Positions 40,020 to 53,075 of a stretch of 64,000 nt of DNA are shown here, in pieces. The translations under genes were made by a program, and so were the position numbers. The notes beneath the pieces are model-generated. The model made no database searches. It was not told where the DNA came from and was given only the letters and a program-made list of their open reading frames with translations. Position 1 is the first letter of the stretch. Each line of letters starts with the position of its first letter. This DNA is from Corallium rubrum. Taxonomy: Eukaryota; Cnidaria; Anthozoa; Scleralcyonacea; Coralliidae. The stretch lies in the NCBI GenBank assembly GCA_964035015.1, contig OZ036013.1, positions 4,612,501 to 4,676,500 on the forward strand. Reading direction: 5' to 3'.

Positions 40020-43000
40020 GTGTGTATATGAAGAAAAATTGTTCCATCTTTTCTTTCTTGGTTGTACTGCAGTCTGTATGTCTTTTCAATTAATCAATCA
40101 AGTTATTTCGGTTGTATGTGTAGGATGAGGCAATTTCTATAAAAAGCAATCCTAAAAAAATGAATTAACCAAAAAGTGCTTCATTAAAAAAAACCCAACA
40201 TCGGGTAAATTGATTTTAAGAAAAGTGTTTGTTTTTTGATCAGTGGCATCATAATTCGGTTGTAAATATTTTTGAATGCATTTATTTTTCACACTGTATC
40301 ACCTGTACAACTAGGGTGGAGATGGAACATTTATTCTCATATTAAGTAGACCAGTTTGACATTTTGACTGTGCATCAGATCTGACATATTTTGAGTTGTG
40401 ATAAAACTTCTTTCATAAATAACACAAGCCTGAAGTCAGCCACAGTAAGTAAACATTACTATTTGTGAAACGTCCTGCTACTGTATGGTATAATAAGCTA
40501 TGTTATGTATGAAATAATTTTTATTTTGACTCAGAACGTGTCAGATTTGGGTGTAGTCAAGATGCTGAACTTTCAAATTATATGTATACATATGTTATAA
40601 ATTAGATCAATGCGTGGTTTGTTGAATACATGGTCCATTTGTTTGAAAGAATTGTGCTGAGCATCTTTTTTATTAGAATGTGAATTTTTTTATTGGCCGG
40701 AAGTTAAGTTTATAATTACTTGTGCAAGAATTGTCAAAAATATTTTGAGTTGACTGCAGAACCAATAAAAATATGTGACTCTGGTTGTCAGAGATACATG
40801 ATAATTTTTTTTGCATTCCTACAATCAGCATGTTTCTGATTATGTGCATAATTTATAGGATACATGTACCGTCTGTCTTCATATTGCAGATCTTTGCCAA
40901 AGAAAGGTTTGAGTTTCTACTGTTAAGAGTTGAATAAAAAATTTCCCAATGCCTTATACAAGAAAATTTTGGAATTATTTTACAACAAATTCCAAAGACA
41001 ATAGTTGAGCAAAGTGTCATAACTATGCATACACTGTACAACGTGTCGGACAACTGGACCAAATATCAACAGACATAATAATCTTAACTTACTGTATAAT
41101 GCTCTGAAATAACTGTTTATATGCAATGATGGTGAACATTGAATAAAGTCTGGAGTTATTCATAGAAATGTTGGGATTTATGATTCATAGTAAGAACAAT
41201 AGAACACGTATTAAAAACAAGCATATTACAGTACATACAACAAAGTTTAAAAAAATGCTATATGGTGTCAGTTTCTCGACTGAGTTTATTTTTCCTTACC
41301 AAAACAAAGTATAAACACCCGAAAGTCTATTTGTGAGTCGTGAATACTAAGGCATTTTCTTTCTAATTCTTATTTCTTTATTGCCTTCATTTTTCCTTTA
41401 TTTTATTCCTGATACTAAGTTTCCATCAATTATTTTACATTGAGAATAACTCTGTTCATTCGTCAGCGTGTTAAATATAATTTTCAAGAGCATTATAATT
41501 ATCTTGTACTTAATTTAATTATTTGTAAATTCAGTTTTAAAATTATTGTACACTACGTGAACAAACAATAAGACACGTAGTCCCCTGACACCCGAAAACC
41601 CAACTCCCAATAAAAGTAACCCCCTCCCAGTGTTATTATTTCTGAACTTGTGAAGGTGCAAAGTGGAATATTGTAAATCTGGTTTAACTGAAGATGGTAC
41701 ACACTGTTAATTTGAATCTTTTTTTCGGGGGAGGGAAATTCAATATTTCACTGTAGCCTTACACGACTTGTAATTTTATGCATGGCAACCATGCCTTTCA
41801 TTGGAAAATTCATTCCTCAGTTGGATAATTTGATAATTTTGCAGTAGCAATATAATTAATTGGTTGTCAATCATGTTTTCAACACAAAAATGTACTCTTA
41901 AAATAATATTCTCTGAAGAATTTTCGACATCATAATTTTAGAACAGTTATTATTTTATTGACAACCATGCATGATTTTTTTGGAAGTTGTAGATAATTCG
42001 CACTAACTCAGCACACAAATTGCAAGTAGAAGTTGCTTTTTTATGAACTGTATTTCAAAACAGTTATTGAAAGAAAATGTGTACTGTAAATGGTATTATG
42101 AAGTTTATTTTTTATGTTGTTCAATCACCAGACTGCTTATGTGGCACTCTACTTTTCTAATTATGAAGAAACGGACAGGCAATAGTGACAACTAAAGAAG
42201 GCTGACTACAACACTCACTTTTCCCACACTATGGCTTAGTTTAGACGTCGTTCTTGTGTCGGGTCAAATCTAAATACTTAGCTTAAATCCATCACAAATT
42301 TATCATACATCCAACGTATGAAGACCAGCAACAACTTTTTATTACAGTGCATGAGCATTGAGCACATGTACAGAGCATGTCATTTTACTAAAGAAATACC
42401 ATTACTTCAGTTTTACCTAATGTAACAATGTTCCACTATGTAACAAAGAATTGCACAATGACTTGAACTATAACCAATGAATCAAAGTATGCCATGTAAT
42501 GGCCAATGAACAAAAATATAATGCAAGTGATTTGAACATTCGACGGAATGCATGGGCTAACTTTTTGGTAGAGTTTAATAGCGATAGTTTGTTTTTTCTG
42601 CTTGAAATGTCAGAGGTTGGTTTTCAATCAGGAAATTTTCCTTAGACATGAACGGACAGGACATTTTTCTTTATCTTTCGAGCTCTCGGATGGAAGAAAT
42701 GATTCAAGGCATTGGAAACTTTCATGTCCGTCCTTGTCGGAGGAATATTTTCTTGAGTGTAAAGCTTTCTCTGTGTTTGTTCAGCAAGTGACATTGTCCT
42801 TAGCTTTTAAATTGTTCAAACGACGATTGCTAGAAATGTACATTATGTTTGTCATTGGTTTTTGGTTATGTCAAGTCATTGTCATTCTTTATTGGGTTGA
42901 GTCATAATATAAGGGAGCAAATATTATAATGGCCTTTATATATAGACTTTGTTTTTTCAACAAGTAAGTATCGTACTTTAAAGAGATTGTTTCTTTTAAT

Positions 43001-43600
43001 CCGACTTGAGTATTGTGTTATCCAGACTTTTTTCTTCTGAATCATCTTTCTTCCACTTTTCCTTCAGCACTAATTCAAGAAAGAAAACAAATTATACCTC
43101 AAAGGACTTTTGACAAGTTAAAAATGATAAATGATATGAAAGTTCTAGAAAATTAATTTAAAATCAATAAAGGCTTGAAATTAGGAGTGAGGTGGCAGAA
43201 TTAGGATATCCAACATTTTTCTTAAGATTAGCCTTTTTTCTATTAAACCATAAATTTGTTTCTCATGGAGTCATGGCTCTTAGTATTTCACTGACCTCAT
43301 TGTGGGGTGATGCATGTTACTCAAAACACTCTATAGAGTAAGTACTTATTTAGTATAAGTTCTGTCCTATTTGAAGATCAATTTGTGATCTAAATTAATA
43401 GTCACTGACTGAATACATACATGAGAAGTCTCATTTTCTTAAGGGGTGGTTTGAAACCATTGCATCCTTACTTCTCAAATTCATTAATAATTCATGAACC
43501 AAAGACAAAGGAAATCAGTATCGAGACGGAGGTTTTGATATCGGAAGAAGAAATTACATAAATTAAGCCAACTTTCGCCTCGATTTTCTCTTAAAATACT
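40020..43600. other. Intergenic, nothing recognised
   Basis: AT-rich. 40325-40420 is related to 22795-22870 (GTGCAT..ATCTG(A/G)CAT, TGAGTTGTGATAAAACTT). No convincing exon. Confidence 0.4.
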
Positions 43601-43611
43601 GATTTGTTTGA

Positions 43612-43760
43612 GAAGCTATATCATACACTCGGAAGAGTGTTTCATCAGGATTCCACACACTTCGAAATTTGTTCAAAAACCTCGGCTTCGCCTCGGTTTT
43701 CAACAAAAGTCTCGGTGTTTGGAAATCCTGATGAAACACTCCTCCTCGTGTATGATATAT
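43612..43760. repeat. Foldback repeat (family 1, copy 2)
   Basis: Inverted arms ATCATACACTCGGAAGAGTG / CACTCC...CGTGTATGAT with inner TTTCATCAGG / CCTGATGAAA and a centre CTCGGCTTCGCCTCGG that is itself a hairpin. Confidence 0.6.
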
Positions 43761-43764
43761 AAAT

Positions 43765-45165
43765 TGAAAAATTGAAAACTGCTCCAGAGTCACGATTGTA
43801 CTGGACTCATGAGAAATGCTTAATTGGAACTTTTTCGTCGTAAAACAATTGTACGAAACGTTTGAGTTGAGTTTAGTTAAAAAGAACTGTAAAGAAATAA
43901 GAATTGTTGCTCGTTTAAGTTTATGTGCCATATATTTAAACTTTTTCCACAATAATAATAATAAAGTTCAAAAATGTCCAAATTTAAACACAAAAAAACA
44001 ACTTTTTACTAACCAGTAACTTTAAAGTTAATGCAGATAATTTTCTTTTCTCTATTTTGGTTCTAGCCAAATCTGATTCCAGTGCAATCGTAGTTAGAGC
44101 ATTCTCAGTTCCGACCTATCTATTCTCTTAAATCTTTCTTTGGATAATACAATACTCTCTTGACTCTTTGGAAGTTAAAGAATTATTGTCTAAGTTGTAT
44201 GTTGCTGCTTAAATGTGATGAAAGTACTTCTGAAATATGTTGACTTATATTTGTTCTCAGTTAATCAAAAGACTTGATTTTGAATTCTTGCATTGAGTTA
44301 AAATGTTTGGATTGTGGTGTTTATCAAATTATGTACTAGGGCTGTTTCAATGTTTTAAATCTATCACTTCAAAAAGAGAGCCCGTGTTCTATAAGATATT
44401 TCAAAAAAATGTTTAGTCATTGGAGTTTAATTGCTGCTTTCTTGAAATATATAATTAATTATGTTTGGCAGACTTTGATCTAACTTGCTTTGCTATTTCG
44501 GCATTTCAGGCTTTCATCACATTTTAAGTACTAACATTTACAATATTCTTTTGCTTTAAATTATCAAGTGTCGGGTCAAAAAAAATCTGGAGAGAAAACA
44601 TGGCTGCTAAAATTGCATTTGTACTTGGATATTGAGCAAAATTTTTTGAATTTGAAGATTACTCGAAAGAAACTTTTAAGCAGCCATGTTTGCTCTGTAC
44701 TTCAATTGTGCAATTAAACAATGCTTTGCTGTTATACTTTAAAGTAAAATAACAGCGTTCTTTGTATATTTTTGCGATGTCTTTTTTTGCACAATTAATC
44801 TCTGAGTATGGTACTTGCCTGGGGGAAAAACTAAGTCTTATTTAGCTCTCAATAAACGGCTTAGTTTTGCAAAGATTTAATACCATTTGCCAATTGACTG
44901 GTTTGGTGTTAAATCCTTTGTTGAACTTTGTTCTTATTGTTTGCTATATGAATATGGCTTTTTTTTGTCCATTTGTGTTCATCACAATGGTGACTAAAGT
45001 AATATTCCCTTGGCCATTATCTGTTCTCTTTTATGATTCACACCAATACACAAGTTGTTCTCTTTTGTAATTGTTTATTGAACTGCTAATAAAGTGTGTA
45101 CAAATTATTCGTGACTACTTTGTATTAATATATTCAATTCCCATGGGAATTAACTATTATATAAA
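43765..45165. other. Intergenic, nothing recognised
   Basis: AT-rich with short chance frames only. Confidence 0.4.
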
Positions 45166-45172
45166 AGTTAAA

Positions 45173-45278
45173 ACTGCCCCGGCTGACTCCCCAAGTGCTG
45201 CTCTTACTCTGAGTTGGATTAGCATATGCCAATCCAACTCAAAGCAAGAGCAGCACTTGGAGAGTCAGCCGGGGCAGT
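45173..45278. repeat. Compact foldback hairpin
   Basis: Two arms of about 48 bp (ACTGCCCCGGCTGACTCCCC... and inverse) around AGCATATGCC. Nearly perfect, so recent or conserved. Confidence 0.8.
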
Positions 45279-46011
45279 AAAGAGAACGCCAACTTCAACA
45301 ATTGTGAAGCAAGCATTCACTTGAGAGCAGCCGCATACCTTGCAAAGCAAAACGTTAGCAACTAAACACACAGCATGGGCGTAAGCACTTACTAAGTACT
45401 GTGTACTTAGCGAGTACTTACAGCCCAGCTAGTGCAAACTAAATATGCAAACTAAGCATGCAAATTTGTAATCCCTCCACCGAAATTAATTATGCCAAAT
45501 CTACAAAGCATGCAAGACCCACTGCCCAACTAGTCCCTAGCTCCTGCCTTAACTTCCTCATCCTGCCTAACTGCCTCGTCCTGCCTAACTGCCTAAGTCC
45601 GCCTACCTAGCTGCACACCACTCGTTACTTTCACTTCTACCACCATCAGACATTCACAGAGACACTCACGTAACCATCCCCCCAACCACTACCCCCTTCC
45701 CTCCCCCTCCCCGTTGCCTTAACCTTTTCCTACACTCACACTCCATAATCACAAACATGCACATTCCACACTTTTATCTAAAAATTACAGTATGAAAAAA
45801 TAAATAAATATAAATAAATTACATTATAATTTAGCTAACTTAACCCACCTATTTACCATAAATTTTGCAATACCATTTCGAAATGATTGTCATGCAGTGT
45901 GCAAAGGCCCCTGTCAATTTTGACATACCCAGTATTGCCGAACCGCCTTAATTGGTATGATAGTTGCTCTCGTGATACATCATTTTACTAGATCAAGGAG
46001 GATTTCTATTA

Positions 46012-46150
46012 AAGGAATATTGTAAGGTTTGAATACTGCGGAATTTATTGAGCGTATATAGTTTCGAGCAAAGGCCCTACGTTCAATAATTTCGACAGTA
46101 CTCAAACCTTACTATATTCCAATTTGCACTGCCTACGCAGCACACTACTT
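46012..46150. repeat. Degenerate family A repeat
   Basis: TGTAAGGTTTGAATACTGC and inverse, a centre with GTTTCGAGCAAAGGCCC, and the CACTGCCTACGCAGCACAC end. Confidence 0.5.
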
Positions 46151-46162
46151 TTATTTCTATTA

Positions 46163-46345
46163 AGCCTAGTTCTCATATGTCGCCGACCGTCGCCGATCCA
46201 TGATTCAGATGCATGTTAAGTAATAAAGAACAATGCAGAAAAGCACTGTTTTCTGCATTGTTCTGTATTACTTTTCTTTTTTACCGTTTTAACATGCATC
46301 TAAATCACAAATCGGCGACCGTTGGCGACATATGAGAACTAGGCT
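46163..46345. mobile_element. Harbinger-like MITE, 183 bp
   Basis: AGCCTAGTTCTCATATGTCG and its inverse, with TTA on both sides (46160-46162 and 46346-46348), the 3-bp duplication typical of PIF/Harbinger. The whole element is a near-palindrome. Confidence 0.7.
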
Positions 46346-46349
46346 TTAA

Positions 46350-46465
46350 CCCTTTATTGGCCAGGTTTCCGGGAGCTCTCCTTGACGAGTAAAATCGTCT
46401 TGACGAGTAAAAATCGTCGTTGCCAATCGTCGCCAAATCGTCGTTACCGTGACCTGAGTAAAGGG
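46350..46465. mobile_element. Possible piggyBac-type MITE
   Basis: TTAA-CCCTTTATT at the left and AGTAAAGGG-TTAA at the right. The inside has ACGAGTAAAATCGTC and CAATCGTCGCC-type repeats. Directly abuts the element ending at 46345. Confidence 0.45.
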
Positions 46466-46469
46466 TTAA

Positions 46470-48180
46470 TAGGCCAATTTCAGGGTATTGCACGCGCGTC
46501 GTTTTGCAAAGAAATCGGCGGGCTCTTGGCGGGCTCCCCACAAAGTAAGCAATGGCAAACAGACTTGCTAGCGAGCCAACAACAGCAGAATAACAGTGTT
46601 GAACTTCCATGATTTTAATGATTTTACTCTCGTGTCCGACTCAATGGCTCTTATGAAAATAATATGCTGGGCTTTGATATTCATAATTAGATTACGCTTC
46701 CCGCCTGGTCAATCAATAGCTGTTCCAGAAACTCTATCTATATATTTGTTTATTGTTTAATTTGAGTGGAGCTTTCCAGTTTTTTTGAAAAATGATACGC
46801 GCGCAACACCCTGAAACTCGCCTATTAAAGGGTCTCAATCAGCCAACACCCATGGTTTTGTTTTTATCTGAGAAATGTCCCGTTTTGAAAAAAGATATTT
46901 TTTTAAGAAAAAGATAATTTTTTTAAGAAAAGACATTTTTAAAAAAAAGACAATTTGCTGAGAAATAGTGTTATGGGTGTTTGCTGAGTTGGACATTTAA
47001 ATACATTATTGTAAAAACAAGTCAGCAAAAAATGTCAGCTCCCTATTCTGCTTAGTGTTTCAGCTGCTGGGACAATTTTATAAAACAGACATACTGTACT
47101 ATAAAAATGGTTTATTTGTTCATTTATAGCGCAATTTGTCAATAATTTTGGTTGAGATTTTCACATTTAAGATTTTATTCATATTTTCTTGAGTTTTGAT
47201 AAATAAATTGCTTCAGCATTGCAAGCTAAAATGAAAATATAAAACTGCCAAAATATGTGAAGGAGAAACTAGGACTTTTAAGAAACCTATATTTGGTGTT
47301 TTAGAAACATTCAGTCATTTGGCTGTTACATTCAACGAAAACTTTTCCATCAAACAGATACATCTTCTATGTAATTATTGTACGTTTCAAAAGTTGAAAA
47401 CACTACCATTGCCACAGTATGTCAGGATTTTGATTAAATCACTAGTTTTTCCTGCACACATTTAGCAGGTTCATATTTTTTTTTAACTAAGAGGGAGCTG
47501 ACTGTCTTTAGTTCAGATTTCACGTGGTTTTCTTTGACTTTTGTGAAATTTGAACTAAATTAGTTAATTATCAAGAACCAAGGCATTAAGCCTATACTTT
47601 TTGTGGCTTAATGCCTTAGTTCTGGGTAAGTAACTCTTACTTATTTAATAGTTGAGTCGGTTTTATTTGTTCTTTCTAGAGATGTATCTATGATACATCC
47701 CAAAAGAACCGATAATTAAAAATTCAAGGGTTCTGTATATAGATATTGCCCTGGTCAACAGGGCAATATATACATATAGTAATTGATATATTTTTTAGAA
47801 AACTTCCTCAACTATTAAATAACTCAGTTAATTACCTTGAAAGTTGAACCTCAACTGTTATCCAAATAAACCCCTCAAGGCCTGAGGCCCCTAGGGCTGT
47901 ATTTGGCTAAAAGCCTCGGTTCTTGTTCTTACTTATTTCTTTCACAGATAATGGCATGATTAGGTTCTGAAATTGTTCTAACTTTTTTCAATTTTATAAA
48001 TTAATGAAATTGTGGCATTTTTGTCGTGTTTAACCTCTTCAAAATTTTATGTTTTAGTTTATTGAAATACATAATTTTGAAACATATTCCATCTAAAATT
48101 CAAAATATTTTTTCTTTTTCAAAAATTAGTTGCATTAGTAATGCATACTATCTTTCACTAATTATACTATAAAAATGCTT
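46470..48180. other. Intergenic, small hairpins only
   Basis: Contains ATATTGCCCTGGTCAACAGG-type hairpin at 47743-47775, TTAAGCC/GGCTTAA at 47586-47614, and at 46665-46720 one end of the family seen at 48727-48915. Confidence 0.4.
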
Positions 48181-48182
48181 TT

Positions 48183-51100
48183 TTAGATCTTTAAAAGAAA
48201 GAAGAAAAAAAGCAAACACAAAACAAAGAAAAATGAAAGGTGAGGGTCCTCTTTGATCTTAGTATGATGTATCAACTACTGGGCTAAATTACATTGAGAA
48301 ACTCACACTCATTGCCTTGCTCAACACGGTCTTGATCTGCTGGTCCTTGGTCCATTGGGTTGCATCCTGGTCCATTTGTCCTGGCTGGGTCTTGGTCCAT
48401 TGGGTTGCATCCTGGTCCATCGGGTTAGGTCTTGGTCCATTTATCCTGGCTGGGTCTTGGTCCATTGGGTTGGGTCCTGGTCCACCAGGGGCGGGGCTTG
48501 TCATCTGTAATCTTGGGTGTGCATCTTAGGCGAATTTTGAACCTGGAATGATGAAAGGATCAAAACTATTAGAATTGCTATTGAACAATAACTACAGTAT
48601 TAGGGAATTATATAATTTTGATAATTGTCAAGTTTGTTTTGTTTGATTAATATTAGAATCAGCATAGTTGAGATTAGTTAGGATTTAAAAAAAATAAGAT
48701 TTATTAAGATAATATATGATTCTTGTCAGGAATATTAAAGCCCAGCATATAATTTTAAAAAGCCCCATATTGAAAGAGACATGAGTTATTTCAAATTTTT
48801 TATTAAAACTAACGTTTCGTTGCTATTAGTTTTAATAAAAAATTTGAAATAACTCATGTCTCTTTCAATATGGGGCTTTTTAAAATTATATGCTGGGCTT
48901 TAATATTCCTGACAAGATTACGCTTTCCGCCTGGTTCGTCTATTGCTACGATAATATATGATTATTAATAAATTCTTAAATTAAAATGTTAAAAGAACTG
49001 AGGTCATTATTCTATTTGTATTTAAAAGTTGAAGTGTAATGGCCACAGCAAGCACTTAAGATTTAAACCTTTCTCTTTTGATAGCACTTTAAGTAATCCT
49101 CTCTAATGACTCATATTATGATTTCATCATGCAGTTAAAGGGGAAAAAAACAACTCGAAAACTGTCACATAAAAAAATCCAATAAATCAGACAATACAAA
49201 GTTTTGTTTGAGAAAACCAGTAGTGACAAAACATGACAAAATTGTATACTTTAGTTCAATAAATTATCATAAATGTTTGAAACCTTGAAATATTAGTATG
49301 AAAATATTAGTCACACTTCGCAGAGTTGTGATGTTTAGTTTTAATGACTAAAATTAAGAATTTTAGACGAGCAATAGCTTATAGGCCAATGGTGCTTGTT
49401 CTCGCTATAGCAGAAACACAATTTAAATCAAGTCCAGTTTCATTGGTCATCTAAGGTGGATTTTTCAATTTTAGTTCTTTTTCCATTTTAAATCAATTTT
49501 TTCCATTTAAAGCGACCATAAATTCTAATTTTATCCTATTATATATCTTAATTTTAAGTTATCATAAATCTTCATTTTCACCTGTCATAAATCATAATTT
49601 TAACTTGACATAAATCTTTATATTTTCATCTGTCATAAATCTTAATTTTAAGCTGTGACAAATGTTGATTTTAACCTATCATAAATCTTAATTTTAACCT
49701 ACCATAAACCTTAATTTTAACCTGTCATAAATTTTAATTTTAACCCATCATAAATTTTAATTTTAACCTGTCATAAATCATAATTTTAACCTACCACAAA
49801 TCTTAATTTTAACCCATCATAAATCTTAATTTCAACCTGTCATATTTTAATTTTAACCCATCATAAATCGTAAGTTTAACCTGTCATAAATCTTTATTTT
49901 AAGCTGTCATGAATCTTAATTTACCCTACCATAAATCTTAAAGTTATCATAAATCTTAATTTTCACCTGTCATAAATCATAATTTTAACTTGACATAAAT
50001 CTTAATTTTCATCTGTCATAATCTTAATTTTAAGCTGTCATGAATCTTAATTTAACCTACCTTAAATCTTAATTTTAACCTACCATAAATCTTAAGTTTA
50101 ATCTGTGATAAATCTTAATTTTAACCTCTCATAAATCTTAATTTTAACCTACCATAAATCTTAATTTTAACCCATCATAAATCTTAATTTAACCTACCAT
50201 AGACCTTAATTTTAACCTGTTATAAATCTTAATTTCAACCTGTCATACATGTAAGTCATCATTTTAACCTACCATAAATCTTCATTTTAACCTACCATAA
50301 ATCTTAATTTTAACCTGTCATAAATTTTAATTTTAACCCATTATCAATCTTAATTTAACCTACCATAAACCTTAATTTTAACCTGTCATAAATCTTAATT
50401 TCAACCTATCATAAATCTTACTTTTAACCCATCATAAATCTTAATTTAACCTACCATCAACCTTAATTTTAACCTGTTATAAATCTTAATTTCAGCCTGT
50501 CATAAATCATCATTTTAACCTACCATAAATCTTAATTTTAACCTGTCATAAATCTTAATTTTAACCTAGCATAAATCTTAGTTTTAACCTAGCATAAATC
50601 TTAATTTTAACCTGTCATAAATCTTAATTTTAACCTGTCATAAATTTTAATTTTAACCCACCATAAATCTTAATTTTAACCTGTCATAAATCTTAATTTT
50701 AACCTACCATAAATCTTAATTTTAACCTACCATAAATCTCAAGTTTAACCCATCATCAATCTTAATTTTAACCTGTCATAAATCTTAATTTTAACCCACC
50801 ATAAATCTTAATTTTAACCTGCCATAGATCTTAATTTTAACCTGTCAAAAATCTTAATTTTAACCTATCATAAATCTTAATTTTAACCTGTCATAAATCA
50901 CAATTTTAACCTGCCAAAAATTACAATTTTAACCTGTTATATATATAAATCTTAATTTTAACCCATCATAAATTTTAATTTTAACCTACCATAAATCTTA
51001 ATTTTAACCTGTCATAAATTTTAGTTTTAACTTACCATAAATCTTAGTCTTAACCTGTCAGAAATTTTAATTTTAACCTGTTAAAAATCCTCATTTTAAC

Positions 51101-52508
51101 CTACCAGAGATCTTAATTTTAACCTATTATATTAAATCCTAATGTTAACCTATCATAATAGGATTTGGACTTTTTTCACAAGAAACTGAGGTGCACATTT
51201 ATGATCTGCTTGTGATGGCTAACTTCCAGTATTCTTATTAAAAAATTGTTTAAAATTAAAAATAAATCTTTATTTTAACCTATCATAAACCTTAAATTTA
51301 GGCTATCATTAAATTTTATTTTAATTTTTCATAAATCTTAATTTTAAGCTATCATTAATCTGATTATTTTTAAAAAAGGTTAATTTAAATAATTTTAAAA
51401 AAAAATACATTTTGTCAATTTTTTAAAAAAAAATTCACAATAAAAAATGAACACCTTTAATCTGCTTGCTATGGCTGTCTTCCAGTATTTTTATTAATAT
51501 ACCATAGGTACTGTAGTCAATTGTCATCTTAATGTCATAGAAATTATTTCTTCTAAACTCACCATTTGTGAAGTCCATTAGAGAAATGTCCATAGTCCAA
51601 ATTTGGGTGTGGCTTGAAAACTTGGGTAGCTGTGTCTCCAATGTCTGCAAAGTTATCTAATCTGCAAACAAGAATTTAGAAATATTTAGAATTTTATTCC
51701 ATTACAAAGTTGTCAAATTAATTGCATATGAGTTAAGTAGTTTGAGAAAAATATTTATAAATAGCATAAGACTAACTTAATGCTGACAAAACATGACCTG
51801 TAGTAGTTTTTTACACTAATAATCCTCTTACCTTGAATTGTGATATTTGGAAGCAGTGCCAGTCATTTTGGTGGGTTGATGTAGGGTTGTTAATGACAAC
51901 TTCTCCTTTTATCTGTTCTATTTCATTCTATTGTTGATTTAAAATAAAAAAATAATTAAAAATTAAATAAAGAAATAGGTAGAATCAAAATTATTTAAAT
52001 TCTAAATTATAATGCACAGAAGTTTAATTGGTTAACAGGAATGTGAGAAATAAAATTTAAAAAGTGGATTAAAGAAGTGAAAGGGAAATGTAATGGAAGA
52101 TTGAGAAAGCTTGATGGTGGTATTAGCTTAGTTAGGGGTGGGGAACAAATTAATTTTCTAAAGGCAGCTATTTATTGTGGGGAAGTCTTGTAATAGTATT
52201 ACAACAGTAAATTTGAATAAACTTATATAATGTTAGCAATTTAGCATTTAAGATAGCAAGCCTGTTAGGTGAAATAAAATGATATGAATAATTAATTAGA
52301 TTAGTCGTTTGGCCGAGCTAATTAGATTGGTCGATTTGGCCGAACTAAGAAAATTATTTTTCTTAAAGTTATTAAAGAATAACGTTCGGAAATATTTTCA
52401 GTATAAACATTTACTTACATGATTGCAAAAATCTCGTTTAGTTGTTTTCCATTGCCAGCAAAACCAATTTTTCCTCGCATTTTCGATCACCAAAGAAGCA
52501 GTAGCCAT
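48183..52508 (-). CDS. Unrecognised five-exon gene (169 aa) with internal repeat
   Basis: Not recognised. Exons in transcript order: 52508-52419, 51927-51832, 51644-51563, 48542-48307 and 48188-48183 (only Ile-stop, least certain). All phases match. Exon 1 starts in a TISU-like context (CAAGATGGC) and reads MATASLVIENARKNWFCWQW, followed by KTTKRDFCNH. Exon 2 carries VVINNPTSTHQNDWHCFQIS; exon 3 ends MDISLMDFTN. Exon 4 encodes a Pro/Asp/Gln-rich tandem repeat with PMDQD and MDQDATQWTK motifs. Donors at exons 1-4 are good (gtaagt, gtaaga, gtgagt, gtgagt). Intron 3 contains the 23-bp minisatellite. The odd composition of exon 4 and the lack of any family match leave open a lineage-specific gene or a noncoding transcript. 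Confidence 0.5.
48318..48500 (+). repeat. Coding-region minisatellite
   Basis: GGTCCATTGGGTTGCATCCT and TGTCCTGGCTGGGTCTT blocks repeat several times. They lie inside exon 4 of the unrecognised minus-strand gene, and the differences keep its frame. Confidence 0.75.
48727..48915. mobile_element. Foldback MITE, about 189 bp
   Basis: Arms of about 86 bp (GTCAGGAATATTAAAGCCCA and inverse) around AACGTTTCGTTGCTATT. A one-ended relative lies at 46665-46720. In intron 3 of the unrecognised gene. Confidence 0.8.
49515..51360 (+). repeat. 23-bp AT-rich minisatellite
   Basis: Unit close to TAATTTTAACCT(G/A)(T/C)CATAAATCT, some 70 diverged copies, sparser after 51170. Units differ mainly at CTGTC against CTACC and by small deletions. 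Confidence 0.93.
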
Positions 52509-52990
52509 CTTGCCTTCGGGCACATGGTCTTCTTGTTAAGCCAATTTTTCGCTATGTCTTTGCACCAAACGTTCTCCAAATGTTAATTTCGGCATCCTGG
52601 ACGTCCTACGGTGTCACTGTCGATATGTGAAGAATTCATCTTTCGTTTTATACTGCTATTTTCTCGTCAAACTCATCATTGTGGTTCCGTACGAAGACAC
52701 CCTTCCGCCATGTTTGCTTCTTCTCGGCTTTGGATTAGTTACTAGCCTCCCTGGCCGTGCTCATTATGTCTATATCTTATTATTATACAGGCAGTTTAGA
52801 AGCTAAAATGAGGTTTTAAAGTATTTTCCCTGCAAATATAGCCATCATATTTACTAAAATTATATCGTTCTTGCCCGTAATTGTTGTGTAATCGTTTAAA
52901 AATCGTTTTGTTGAGGTTTTTCCTTATATTTTTTTTTGTGTTTAATTTTTTATAGGCGGAAGCAGTATCCCGATTATACAGTGGTTTTTA

Positions 52991-53075
52991 ACGACCAGCC
53001 TGTTGGCTGAGTGGTCAAGGGCGCTGGAGAAGGCGCGGACTCGGTCGGACACTGGGGCAACGCCCTATATAAACA
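52991..53075 (+). repeat. tRNA-like head, box A only
   Basis: TGGCTGAGTGGTCAAGG matches the D-arm/box A of class II tRNAs (Ser/Leu type). No box B or full cloverleaf. Preceded by GGCGGAAGCAGTATCCCGAT, as at the second copy. Confidence 0.5.

Noticed and set aside
42602..42907. 101-residue plus-strand frame
   Set aside because: No ATG at its start, no recognisable domain or splice context.
48186..48239. Plus-strand Lys-rich exon (IFKRKKKKSKHK)
   Set aside because: It is the complement of a long pyrimidine tract serving a minus-strand acceptor.
49515..51360. CRISPR-like array
   Set aside because: Contiguous diverged tandem units with no unique spacers, in an animal genome.
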